A DNA stretch of 15,695 nucleotides, from the NCBI GenBank assembly GCA_050247895.1, contig JBFWTJ010000065.1:1-15695 (forward strand), given 5' to 3'. The notes under the pieces are model-generated. The model saw only the letters and a list, made by a program, of their open reading frames with translations. It was not told the origin of the DNA and made no database searches. The translations under genes and the position numbers were made by a program. The stretch comes from CAVPEW01 sp050247895 (GTDB taxonomy: Bacteria; Actinomycetota; Acidimicrobiia; Acidimicrobiales; VFJN01). Shown here one piece after another: positions 6,502-13,055 of this stretch. How positions within the stretch are numbered: the stretch's first letter is position 1; each line of letters opens with the position of its first letter.

Positions 6502-6545
6502 GTGGCCGCGCGCCTGGCGGGGGACCGGGCGGGCGTGGCCGGCGG

Positions 6546-6551
6546 TAGCGT
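6546..6551 (+). promoter_or_regulatory. Putative -10 box of a leaderless promoter for the NUDIX-tag operon
   Basis: TAGCGT ends 8 nt before the ATG at 6560, which has no Shine-Dalgarno sequence. The same hexamer precedes the crotonase gene start. The -35 side (GGGACC, 6521-6526) is poor. Confidence 0.45.
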
Positions 6552-6559
6552 GCCGGGCG

Positions 6560-7174
6560 ATGGAGTTCGACGGCGGGCTGCGGGCCCGGCTCGAGGCCAA
6601 CCTGGCCCGCCACGAGCTGTGGGAGGTCGAGGTGGGCGAGAACCGCCACGCGGCGGTGGCCGTCGTGGTCGTCGGCGACGGGGACCGGGCCGCCGTGCTG
6701 CTCACCCAGCGGGCCGCGTCGCTGCGGGCCCACGCCAACCAGTTCGCCCTGCCCGGGGGTCGGATCGACGCGGGGGAGGAGCCCGTCGACGGTGCCCGGC
6801 GCGAGCTGGAGGAGGAGCTCGGCCTGCGCCTCGACCCGGGCGCACTCATCGGCCGGCTCGACGACTACGCCACGCGGTCGGGATACGTGATGTCGCCCTT
6901 CGTGTTCTGGGGCGGGCCCGATCCCGAGCTGGCGCCCAACCCGGCCGAGGTCGGCGTGGTCCACCGGGTGCCCTTCGAGGAGCTGTGCCGGCCCGACTCG
7001 CCCCGCTTCGTGACCATCCCCGAGTCCGATCGTCCCGTCGTCCAGCTGCCCATCGGCGAGCAGCTGCTCCACGCGCCGACCGGCGCGGTCCTCCTCCAGT
7101 TCCGTCGGGTCGCCATCGAGGGGACCGGCGAGCGGGTCGCCCACCTGGAGCAACCGGTCTTCGCCTGGCGATGA
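6560..7174 (+). CDS. NUDIX hydrolase, CoA-pyrophosphatase-like
   Basis: This 204-aa enzyme has a complete NUDIX box (residues 67-89) fitting GX5EX7REUXEEXGU: Gly67, Glu73, then RELEEELGL. Just before it, LLTQRAASLRAHANQFALPGG (first Leu at 47) matches the CoA-pyrophosphatase signature that separates NudL-type enzymes from other NUDIX proteins. The expected reaction is hydrolysis of CoA, acyl-CoA or oxidised CoA to 3',5'-ADP and 4'-phosphopantetheine, with Mg or Mn, in the cytosol. The subfamily is assigned from the signature; another nucleoside diphosphate substrate is possible. The ATG at 6560 is supported by TAGCGT 8 nt upstream. The stop overlaps the start of the glycosylase gene (ATGA), so the two are coupled. 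Confidence 0.9.
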   Translation: MEFDGGLRARLEANLARHELWEVEVGENRHAAVAVVVVGDGDRAAVLLTQRAASLRAHANQFALPGGRIDAGEEPVDGARRELEEELGLRLDPGALIGRLDDYATRSGYVMSPFVFWGGPDPELAPNPAEVGVVHRVPFEELCRPDSPRFVTIPESDRPVVQLPIGEQLLHAPTGAVLLQFRRVAIEGTGERVAHLEQPVFAWR

Positions 7175-7752
7175 GCGACGTGGTGGTCGGGGCCGACGGG
7201 GTCGCCCGGTGCCCCTGGGCGGTCGGGTCCGAGATGATGGCCGCCTACCACGACACGGAGTGGGGGGTCCCGCTGCACGGCGAGGGGCCCCTGTTCGAGC
7301 GGATCAGCCTGGAGGCGTTCCAGTCAGGGCTGAGCTGGTCGACGATCCTGCGCAAGCGGGAGGGGTTCCGGGCCGCCTTCTCGGGCTTCGACGCCGATGC
7401 CGTCGCCGCGCTGACCGATGCCGACGTGGAGCGCCTGATGGCCGACGAGCGGATCGTCCGCAACCGGGCCAAGATCGAAGCGACCCGGGCCAACGCCGCC
7501 GCGGTCGTGGCCCTGCGCACCGGGGGCGGGCTCGACGAGCTGGTCTGGTCGCACGCCCCCGCGCCGGGACGGACCGGTCCGCGGCGCCTGGGCGACCTGC
7601 CGGCGCGGACGCCGGGGTCGGTGGCGCTGGCCAAGGACCTCAAGGCCCACGGGTTCCGCTTCGTGGGGCCGACCACCGCCTACGCCCTCATGCAGGCGGC
7701 CGGCCTGGTCGACGACCACCTCGCCGGCTGCCACCGGCGGGGCGCCGGCTGA
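7171..7752 (+). CDS. tag: DNA-3-methyladenine glycosylase I
   Basis: This 193-aa base-excision repair enzyme removes 3-methyladenine from alkylated DNA. The N-terminal RCPWA and YHDTEWGVP supply Cys14 and His27, and the C-terminal DDHLAGC supplies His183 and Cys187. This is the Cys/His...His-X3-Cys zinc set of E. coli Tag. ISLEAFQSGLSW contains Glu48 and Trp55 of the base-binding pocket, and GFRFVGPTTAYALMQA is the conserved C-terminal motif. Length is close to the family norm (about 187). The ATG at 7171 overlaps the NUDIX stop codon. The neighbouring NUDIX hydrolase and HerA-like ATPase hint at a nucleotide/DNA maintenance cluster, though only the two-gene operon is evident from the sequence. 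The gene converges on the tRNA 17 bp downstream. Confidence 0.95.
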   Translation: MSDVVVGADGVARCPWAVGSEMMAAYHDTEWGVPLHGEGPLFERISLEAFQSGLSWSTILRKREGFRAAFSGFDADAVAALTDADVERLMADERIVRNRAKIEATRANAAAVVALRTGGGLDELVWSHAPAPGRTGPRRLGDLPARTPGSVALAKDLKAHGFRFVGPTTAYALMQAAGLVDDHLAGCHRRGAG

Positions 7753-7769
7753 GGTGGGACCCCGGGCCC

Positions 7770-7846
7770 TGGCGCCCTCGACAGGAATCGAACCTGTGGC
7801 CTACCGCTTAGGAGGCGGTCGCTCTATCCGACTGAGCTACGAGGGC
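7770..7846 (-). tRNA. tRNA-Arg, anticodon CCT
   Basis: The minus strand folds as a full cloverleaf. Acceptor stem: GCCCTCG with CGAGGGC. D stem: GCTC/GAGC. Anticodon stem: ACCGC/GCGGT with loop CTCCTAA (anticodon CCT). T arm: ACAGG-TTCGATT-CCTGT. The mature body is 7773-7846 (74 nt, discriminator G), and CCA is encoded at 7770-7772. It reads AGG codons. A TACGCT box ends 10 nt before the 5' end, so the transcript starts close to the mature end. Confidence 0.97.
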
Positions 7847-7856
7847 GGACCGGTCG

Positions 7857-7862
7857 AGCGTA
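7857..7862 (-). promoter_or_regulatory. Putative -10 box of the tRNA-Arg promoter
   Basis: Minus-strand TACGCT, 10 nt before the tRNA 5' end. Its -35 region would fall within the first codons of the divergent pgeF-like gene (7876), so the two promoters share sequence. Confidence 0.5.
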
Positions 7863-7875
7863 ACGGAGCGCGTCG

Positions 7876-8712
7876 GTGACCCCGGGCCCCGGGCTGGCGG
7901 CCGAGGTGGCCGCCGTGGACGGGGTCGAGGTCCTGCGCTGGCCGGGCCTGGTCGACCTGGGGGTGGACGCCGTGGTCACCGGGCGGGCCGGGGGCGTGTC
8001 GGTCGGGCCGTACGACGGCCTGAACCTGGGCCTGCACGTGGGCGACGACCCCGACGCCGTGCGGGAGAACCGTCGCCGGGCCGCGGCCGTGCTGGGTGCG
8101 GGCCTTGACGACGTCGTGGCCTACCGCCAGGTCCACGGACGGGAGGTCGCCGTGGTCGGGCCGGCCGACCGGGGCCGGGGCGCCCGGGTCCACGACGACA
8201 CCGTCCCCGAGGCCGACGCCCTGGTCACCGCGGCGCCCGGCGTGGTCCTGGCCGTGCTGGTGGCCGACTGCCTGCCCGTGCTGCTGGTCGACCCGGCGGC
8301 GCGGGTGCTGGGCTGCGTGCACGCCGGCTGGCGGGGCACGGTCGCCGACGTGGTGGGCGCGACCGTCGCCGCCATGGTCGAGCTCGGTGCCCGGCCGGTC
8401 GACGTCGTGGCCCTGCTGGGCCCGGCGGTCCCGCCCGAGCGCTACCAGGTGGGCGAGGAGGTGGCCGCGGGCGCCCGCGACCGCTTCGGGCCCGTCGTCG
8501 GGCAGGTCCTGCTCCCGGACCCCGATCCGGGCCGGTGGCGCTTCGACCTGTGGGAGGCCAACGCGCGCCTGCTGGTCGCGGCGGGCGTGCCGGCGGACAA
8601 CGTGGCGCGCTCGGGCGCCCTGCCCACCGGCGACGGGCGCTTCTTCTCCGACCGGGCCCAGCGTCCCTGCGGTCGCTTCGGCCTCCTCGCCACGCTGCGC
8701 CCGGCTCCCTGA
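7876..8712 (+). CDS. pgeF: PgeF/YfiH-family protein (peptidoglycan editing factor, multicopper polyphenol oxidase-like)
   Basis: This 278-aa protein belongs to the Cu/Zn-binding YfiH/LACC1 family. The hallmarks are present in order: QVHG (85-88, His87), EADALVT (112-118), VADCLPVLL (Cys132), CVHAGWRGT (His149), GPAVPPERYQVGEEV, and C-terminal FFSDRAQRPCGRFG. His87, Cys132 and His149 form the metal site. Members have been described as purine nucleoside phosphorylase/adenosine deaminase enzymes and as peptidoglycan editing factors that remove mis-incorporated residues. In many actinobacteria the gene lies in the cell-division cluster near ftsZ; here it stands alone beside a tRNA. The start is GTG at 7876 without an obvious Shine-Dalgarno; the start is less certain than the family. 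Confidence 0.92.
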   Translation: MTPGPGLAAEVAAVDGVEVLRWPGLVDLGVDAVVTGRAGGVSVGPYDGLNLGLHVGDDPDAVRENRRRAAAVLGAGLDDVVAYRQVHGREVAVVGPADRGRGARVHDDTVPEADALVTAAPGVVLAVLVADCLPVLLVDPAARVLGCVHAGWRGTVADVVGATVAAMVELGARPVDVVALLGPAVPPERYQVGEEVAAGARDRFGPVVGQVLLPDPDPGRWRFDLWEANARLLVAAGVPADNVARSGALPTGDGRFFSDRAQRPCGRFGLLATLRPAP

Positions 8713-8735
8713 GCCTGGCGCGGGCGTGGCCTCGG

Positions 8736-8954
8736 TCAGGCCTCGGGTGGGGCCACCAGGCCGGCGCGGGTCCGGGCCTCGGCGGGGTCGGCGCCGGCCC
8801 GGCCCACGAGGTAGCAGGCGATCGGCGCCGCGGTCCGGTGCGACGCGTGGGCCGCCACGCCGGCCAGCTCGAGCAGCACCTCGATCGTGGCCCGGTCCGG
8901 GGCGTCGACGCCGAGCTGCTCGGCGAAGCGGGCGATCCAGTCCTCGGGTTCCAC
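8736..8954 (-). CDS. DUF6457-like small protein
   Basis: This 72-aa soluble helical protein begins VEPEDWIARFAEQLGV and has a central LLELAGVAAHASHRTAAPIA followed by CYLVGRAG. That pattern (Trp near the start, helix with AHxxxRxxAPx, then LVG) is what I recall of actinobacterial DUF6457 proteins, which also occur fused to MobA-type molybdenum cofactor enzymes. The function is unknown. The GTG at 8954 lies 2 nt after the crotonase stop, so the two are one operon with coupled translation. The frame is open further upstream, but that part lies inside the crotonase gene and looks like a shadow. It converges with pgeF, 23 bp away, with no terminator-like structure between. Confidence 0.65.
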   Translation of the reverse strand: MEPEDWIARFAEQLGVDAPDRATIEVLLELAGVAAHASHRTAAPIACYLVGRAGADPAEARTRAGLVAPPEA

Positions 8955-8956
8955 GG

Positions 8957-9679
8957 TCAGACCGTCGGCGCCAGCAGTGTGGCCATGTTCTCGTCGATCC
9001 CGGCGTCGACCCGCTCGGCGACCTCGGCCCGCAGCAGCGCCTTGGTGATCGAGTAGGCCTCGGGCCGCAACCGGCCCAGCCGTCGGGCCGTCTCGATCGC
9101 CGCCTGCTCGCACTCGGCGGCGGGCACGACCCGGTCCAGGAAGCCCACCTCGAGCGCCCCGGCCACGTCGTAGACACCGCCCTGGAGGGTCCCCTCGACC
9201 AGGCCCCGGGCCGTGAGCCGGGCCTTGGACAGCTCGGTGGCGTACACCGGCAGGGGCATGCCGATCGCCGTCTCGTTCAGGCCGATCTTGGCGTCGACGT
9301 CGGCGCCGATGCGGGTGTCGCAGGCCAGCGAGATGATGGCGCCGGCGGCCAGCGCGTGGCCGGTCACGCCGATCACGACCGGCTGGGGGTGGGCGAAGAT
9401 CCGCATGGCCAGGTGCCCGCCGGCGCCGACCAGGGCCCGCATGCGCTCGTCGGAGGCCCGCACCTCGTTGAGGTCGTAGCCGGCCGACAGCACGCCCGGC
9501 CGGCCCACGACGGCCACCGCGGTGGCCTCGGCCAGGGCCCGGTCGAGGGCGGCGTGGACCAGCTCGATGGTCCGGTGCCCGATCACGTTCAGCTTGCCGT
9601 CGTCGAGCCGGACCACCACGACGCCGTCCTCGACGGTGACGGTCAGCGGCTCGGCCACGGGGGTCTCGGTGTCGCTCAT
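8957..9679 (-). CDS. Enoyl-CoA hydratase/isomerase (crotonase) family protein
   Basis: This 240-aa single-domain crotonase-fold protein would normally bind acyl-CoA through a backbone oxyanion hole. Recognisable elements are the GVLSAGYDLNEV loop (usually FSAGxDL) and GVTGHALAAGAIISLACDTRIGA (starting about residue 104), which matches the GxAxGGGxxLAxxCD motif. In rat enoyl-CoA hydratase, two glutamates (144 and 164) do catalysis. At the first site this protein has a hydrophobic residue in AGAII; a Glu is present near the second (LNETAIGMPLP). Hydratase activity is therefore doubtful; isomerase, thioesterase or another crotonase reaction is possible. TAGCGT ends 9 nt before the ATG, so the mRNA is probably near-leaderless. 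The DUF6457-like gene follows. Confidence 0.88.
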   Translation of the reverse strand: MSDTETPVAEPLTVTVEDGVVVVRLDDGKLNVIGHRTIELVHAALDRALAEATAVAVVGRPGVLSAGYDLNEVRASDERMRALVGAGGHLAMRIFAHPQPVVIGVTGHALAAGAIISLACDTRIGADVDAKIGLNETAIGMPLPVYATELSKARLTARGLVEGTLQGGVYDVAGALEVGFLDRVVPAAECEQAAIETARRLGRLRPEAYSITKALLRAEVAERVDAGIDENMATLLAPTV

Positions 9680-9688
9680 CGGGTCGGG

Positions 9689-9694
9689 ACGCTA
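9689..9694 (-). promoter_or_regulatory. Putative -10 box of the crotonase operon
   Basis: Minus-strand TAGCGT ends 9 nt before the ATG at 9679; no Shine-Dalgarno sequence lies in between. Confidence 0.45.
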
Positions 9695-9749
9695 CCTGCG
9701 GGTCCCGAGGCGACCCGCACTCGTGCGCGGGCGGGGTGGAGCCGACAAC

Positions 9750-9755
9750 TACCCT
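9750..9755 (+). promoter_or_regulatory. Possible -10 box of the mnh operon
   Basis: TACCCT is the only TANNNT box in the 147-bp gap 9680-9826 on this strand that could serve mnhA. It would give a leader of about 65 nt. No good -35 and no strong Shine-Dalgarno precede the ATG at 9827, so the assignment is weak. Confidence 0.3.
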
Positions 9756-9826
9756 TGCGCCATCCGCTGCCCATCCCCCACGACGCTCGATGACGCGATC
9801 GCGGGGCGTCCAGCGCGCCTCACACG

Positions 9827-12190
9827 ATGATCGCCCTGCTGGCCCTCCACGCTCTGGTGGGGATGGTCGTGGTCGCCGCGGGCGGGTGGTTGGGCCGCCG
9901 CTGCCTCTGGCTGGCGCTGGTCCCGCCGGTGGTCACCTGTGCCTGGCTGGCCTCCCAGGCCGGCGCGGTGCTGGACGGCTCGGTCGTGGGCCAGACGGTG
10001 TCCTGGGTGCCCGAGCTGGGCATCGCCCTGTCCTTCCGGCTCGACGGGTTCGGCCTGCTCATGGCCGCGCTGGTCTCGGGCATCGGGACCTGCGTGGTCG
10101 TCTACGCCGCCGGCTACCTGTCCCACTGGCGTCACGAGCACGCCCGGCTGGTCGGGCTGCTCACGCTGTTCGCCGGCTCGATGCTCGGGCTCGTGCTGTC
10201 CGACGACCTGCTGGTGCTGTTCACCTGCTGGGAGCTGACGTCGATCACGTCCTACCTGCTGATCGGCAACGACCACGAGAACCCCCAGGCCCGGGCCGGC
10301 GCCCTGCACGCCCTGCTGGTCACCGGCGCGGGAGGGCTGGTCATGCTGGCCGGGTTCCTGCTCATCGGCCAGGCCGGCGGCACCTACCGGATCAGCGAGC
10401 TGCTGGCCGACCCGCCCGGCGGGACCTCGGTCGAGGTCGGCCTGGTGCTGCTCGCGGTCGGCGCGCTGACCAAGTCGGCCCAGTACCCCTTCCACTCCTG
10501 GCTGCCCAACGCCATGGTCGCGCCCACGCCGGTCAGCGCCTACCTGCACTCGGCGACCATGGTGAAGGCCGGCGTGTACCTGGTGGCCCGGTTCTCCCCG
10601 GCCTTCGGTTCGGCCGGGCCCTGGCGGACCCTGATCCTGGTCTCGGCCGGCCTTTCGATGTTCGCCGGCGGCCTGCGGGCCGTCCGCCAGGTCGACCTCA
10701 AGCGGCTCCTGGCCTTCGGCACGGTCAGCCAGCTCGGCTTCATGCTCGTCGTGTTCGCCGTGGGCACGCCCGAGGCCCTCGTCGGCGGCGTGGTCCTGAT
10801 CCTGGCCCACGCCCTGTTCAAGGCCCCGCTGTTCATGGCCGTCGGTGCGGTGGACCACCAGGCCGGGACCCGCAAGATCGGCGAGATCCCCCCGCTCGGG
10901 CGGGGCTGGGCCCCCCAGGGTGCCGTGGTCGTGGCCAGCGTGGCCTCGATGGCGGGCCTGCCGCTGATGCTCGGCTTCGTGAGCAAGGAGATCGACTACG
11001 AGGCCCTGCTCGAGGGGTCCCCCTCCTGGCCGGCCACCGCGGTGGTCGTCGCCGGCTCGGTCATGACGGTCGCCTACGGCGCCCGCCTGGTCTGGGGCCT
11101 GCTGATCTGGCCCCGACGGCGTCCGCCCGGCAAGGGCGACGGCCGCCCGGCGCCCGGTGGGAGCGGGCCCGCGACGGCCGCGGTGGTGCGCCCGCCGGGA
11201 CCGGCCCTGCTCGTCCCCGGCGTGGTGCTGACCGCCCTGACCGTGCTGACCGGGCTGGTCCCCGCCCTGCTCGACGGCCTGGCCGAGCGGGCCGCCCGGG
11301 CCCTCGGCCAGGCCGAGGACGTCCACCTCGCGGTTTGGCACGGGGTCAACGAAGCGCTCCTGCTCTCGGCGGCCACCCTCAGCGCCGGGGCGCTGCTCTT
11401 CGCCCTGAACCGCCCGGTCGAGCTGGTGCTCAGCGCCGTGCCCAAGCCCCCGACCGGCTCGGAGGTCTACCGGCGGATCCTGCGGGGCCTCAACGAGGTC
11501 GCCGACCGGGTCACCGCCGTGGTCCAGAGCGGCTCCCTGCCCGTCTACGCCGGGGTCATCCTGCTGACGGTGGCCGTCGCCCCCGCGGTCGCCCTCGTCG
11601 GGGCGAGCTGGCCCGGCTGGCCCGACCTGGTCGAGACGCCGGCCCACGTGCCCATCGCCCTGGCCATCGTCGGCGCCGCGCTCACCGCGGCGCTGGTCCG
11701 GCGCCGCATCGCCGCCGCCCTGTTCCTGGGCGCGACCGGCTACGGCATGGCCGGCCTGTTCGTCGTGCAGGGCGCGCCCGACCTGGCCCTGACCACCGTG
11801 GCCATCGAGTCGCTGTCGACGGTGCTGTTCGTCCTCGTGCTGCGCCGGCTGCCCCGCCACTTCGAGCAGCGCTCGACGCCCCGCTTCCGGGTCGTGCGCC
11901 TGGTCGTGGCCGGCACGGTGGGCGCGGTCGTCTTCGCCTTCGCCCTGCTCGCCGCGGCCGAGCGGCCCACCGGCGACACCGTGTCCGACGAGATGGTCGA
12001 GCGGGCCCTGCCCGACGGCCACGGCCGCAACATCGTGAACGTGATCCTGGTCGACTTCCGGGCCTTCGACACCATGGGCGAGATCACCGTGCTGGCCGCG
12101 GCCTCGATCGGTGCGGTGGCCCTGGCCCGGGCCGATCGGCGGCCCCGGCCCCGACCGAGCGCCGACGGCAGCACCGGGGGCGCGCCGTGA
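9827..12190 (+). CDS. mnhA: Mrp/Mnh Na+/H+ antiporter subunit A
   Basis: This 787-aa largest subunit of the Mrp complex exchanges cytosolic Na+ (or K+) for protons. The N-terminal 500 or so residues form a NuoL-like antiporter module of about 14 helices. Its key ion-path residues are intact: Glu136 in LLVLFTCWELTS, Lys216 in GALTKSAQYPFHSWLPNAM, and Lys247 in TMVKAGVYL; QVDLKRLLAFGTVSQLGF is near 290. The C-terminal part carries the MbhD/DUF4040-like segment (about 605-685, with GAPDLALTTVAIES) and the MbhE-like segment ending in NVILVDFRAFDTMGEI. In many actinobacteria subunit B is fused to A; here it is separate. The stop overlaps the mnhB start (GTGA). Confidence 0.95.
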   Translation: MIALLALHALVGMVVVAAGGWLGRRCLWLALVPPVVTCAWLASQAGAVLDGSVVGQTVSWVPELGIALSFRLDGFGLLMAALVSGIGTCVVVYAAGYLSHWRHEHARLVGLLTLFAGSMLGLVLSDDLLVLFTCWELTSITSYLLIGNDHENPQARAGALHALLVTGAGGLVMLAGFLLIGQAGGTYRISELLADPPGGTSVEVGLVLLAVGALTKSAQYPFHSWLPNAMVAPTPVSAYLHSATMVKAGVYLVARFSPAFGSAGPWRTLILVSAGLSMFAGGLRAVRQVDLKRLLAFGTVSQLGFMLVVFAVGTPEALVGGVVLILAHALFKAPLFMAVGAVDHQAGTRKIGEIPPLGRGWAPQGAVVVASVASMAGLPLMLGFVSKEIDYEALLEGSPSWPATAVVVAGSVMTVAYGARLVWGLLIWPRRRPPGKGDGRPAPGGSGPATAAVVRPPGPALLVPGVVLTALTVLTGLVPALLDGLAERAARALGQAEDVHLAVWHGVNEALLLSAATLSAGALLFALNRPVELVLSAVPKPPTGSEVYRRILRGLNEVADRVTAVVQSGSLPVYAGVILLTVAVAPAVALVGASWPGWPDLVETPAHVPIALAIVGAALTAALVRRRIAAALFLGATGYGMAGLFVVQGAPDLALTTVAIESLSTVLFVLVLRRLPRHFEQRSTPRFRVVRLVVAGTVGAVVFAFALLAAAERPTGDTVSDEMVERALPDGHGRNIVNVILVDFRAFDTMGEITVLAAASIGAVALARADRRPRPRPSADGSTGGAP

Positions 12191-12642
12191 AGCGGTTCGT
12201 GGTCATCGACGTCACGTCGGGCCTGGTCTTCAACCTGGTGCTGGTGGCCTCCGTGTACCTGCTCTTCGCCGGGCACAACCAGCCCGGCGGCGGCTTCGTC
12301 GGCGGGCTGCTGGCCGGGGCCGCGGTGGCCCTGCGCTACGTGGCCGGCGGGATCGACGACGTCCGCAACCTGTCCCGCTTCCGGCCCTGGACGATCCTGG
12401 GGGGCGGCCTGCTGCTGGCCACCGGCACGGCGCTGGCCCCGGTCCTGTTCGGGGACCCGCTGCTCGACACCGCGCTGGTCGACCTGGACGTGCCGGTGCT
12501 CGGCCACCTGAAGGCGACCAGCGCGCTGCCCTTCGACGTCGGCGTCTACCTCGTCGTGCTGGGCCTGGTCTTCATGATCTTCGAGTCCTTCGGCGACGAT
12601 CCCGAGGCCGGTCCGCCCCAGCCCGAGGAGGACCCCTCGTGA
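12187..12642 (+). CDS. mnhB: Mrp/Mnh Na+/H+ antiporter subunit B
   Basis: This 151-aa membrane protein has about four helices. The family signature GHNQPGGGFVGG (29-40) lies at the end of the first helix, and a long helix near the C-terminus (FDVGVYLVVLGLVFMIF) precedes a short acidic/proline tail (EAGPPQPEEDPS). MrpB is required for assembly of the antiporter but is not itself an ion channel. GTG at 12187 overlaps the mnhA stop by 4 bp. An in-frame open reading continues upstream through the other frame of mnhA, but the family N-terminus (VKRFVVIDVTSG) starts here. The stop overlaps the mnhC start in the same way. Confidence 0.93.
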   Translation: MKRFVVIDVTSGLVFNLVLVASVYLLFAGHNQPGGGFVGGLLAGAAVALRYVAGGIDDVRNLSRFRPWTILGGGLLLATGTALAPVLFGDPLLDTALVDLDVPVLGHLKATSALPFDVGVYLVVLGLVFMIFESFGDDPEAGPPQPEEDPS

Positions 12643-13055
12643 GCGTGCTCATGGCGGCCACCGCCGCGGCCCTGTTCGCGGTGGGGACCTACCTGGTCCT
12701 CCAGCGCAAGCTGAGCCGCATCATCATCGGCCTGTCGGTGCTCAGCCACGGCGCCAACGTGCTGCTCATCACGTCGGGCCGCCGGGGCCTGCCCCCCTTC
12801 GCCGGGTCGGCCGAGGGCGACGACATGAGCGACCCGCTGCCCCAGTCGCTGGCCCTGACCGCCATCGTCATCAGCTTCGGCGTCACCGCGTTCCTGCTCG
12901 CCCTGGCCTACCGGAGCTGGCGGCTGACCCAGGACGACGAGGTCGAGGACGACGTGGCCGACCGGACCATCGGCGCCGACGAGGTCGACAAGGAGATCCG
13001 CGACGACCAGGCCGGCCCGTCGCCCGTGGACCCGCTGCGGGTGGCCTCGCCGTGA
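12639..13055 (+). CDS. mnhC: Mrp/Mnh Na+/H+ antiporter subunit C (NuoK-like)
   Basis: This 138-aa, three-helix subunit is homologous to NuoK of complex I. IIIGLSVLSHGANVLLI (28-44) and DPLPQSLALTAIVISFGVTAF (from 65) are the conserved helices. The family norm is about 110-115 aa; the extra length is a hydrophilic, strongly acidic C-terminal tail (about 97-138, with DDEVEDDVADR), probably cytoplasmic. Its role is unknown and it could be variable between species. GTG at 12639 overlaps the mnhB stop (GTGA) and its own stop overlaps mnhD in the same way. Confidence 0.93.
   Translation: MSVLMAATAAALFAVGTYLVLQRKLSRIIIGLSVLSHGANVLLITSGRRGLPPFAGSAEGDDMSDPLPQSLALTAIVISFGVTAFLLALAYRSWRLTQDDEVEDDVADRTIGADEVDKEIRDDQAGPSPVDPLRVASP

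Noticed and set aside
3725..6502. Long open frame (925 codons) on the plus strand opposite the ATPase gene, and a similar minus-strand frame 3549-6212
   Set aside because: They are GC-skew shadows: Arg/Gly/Pro-rich, no recognisable motif, no promoter or ribosome binding site, and fully antisense or out of frame to a clear HerA-like gene.
6488..7153. N-terminal extension of the HerA-like ATPase to 7153
   Set aside because: It lies antisense to the well-supported NUDIX gene; the homologous sequence begins at 6487 with a leaderless-type -10 box.
8713..8735. Terminator between pgeF and the convergent DUF6457-like gene
   Set aside because: Only 23 bp with no inverted repeat of useful length.
8955..9113. 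Longer version of the DUF6457-like protein starting at 9113
   Set aside because: The extra N-terminal part is Arg/Gly-rich out-of-frame sequence of the crotonase gene; the GTG at 8954 begins right where the family pattern starts.
9736..12642. 968-codon plus-strand frame covering mnhA and running into mnhB, plus the 757-codon antisense frame 9749-12022
   Set aside because: The first is Arg/Gly-rich out-of-frame shadow until it enters the true mnhB frame at 12187; the second is antisense His/Gln/Gly-rich shadow.
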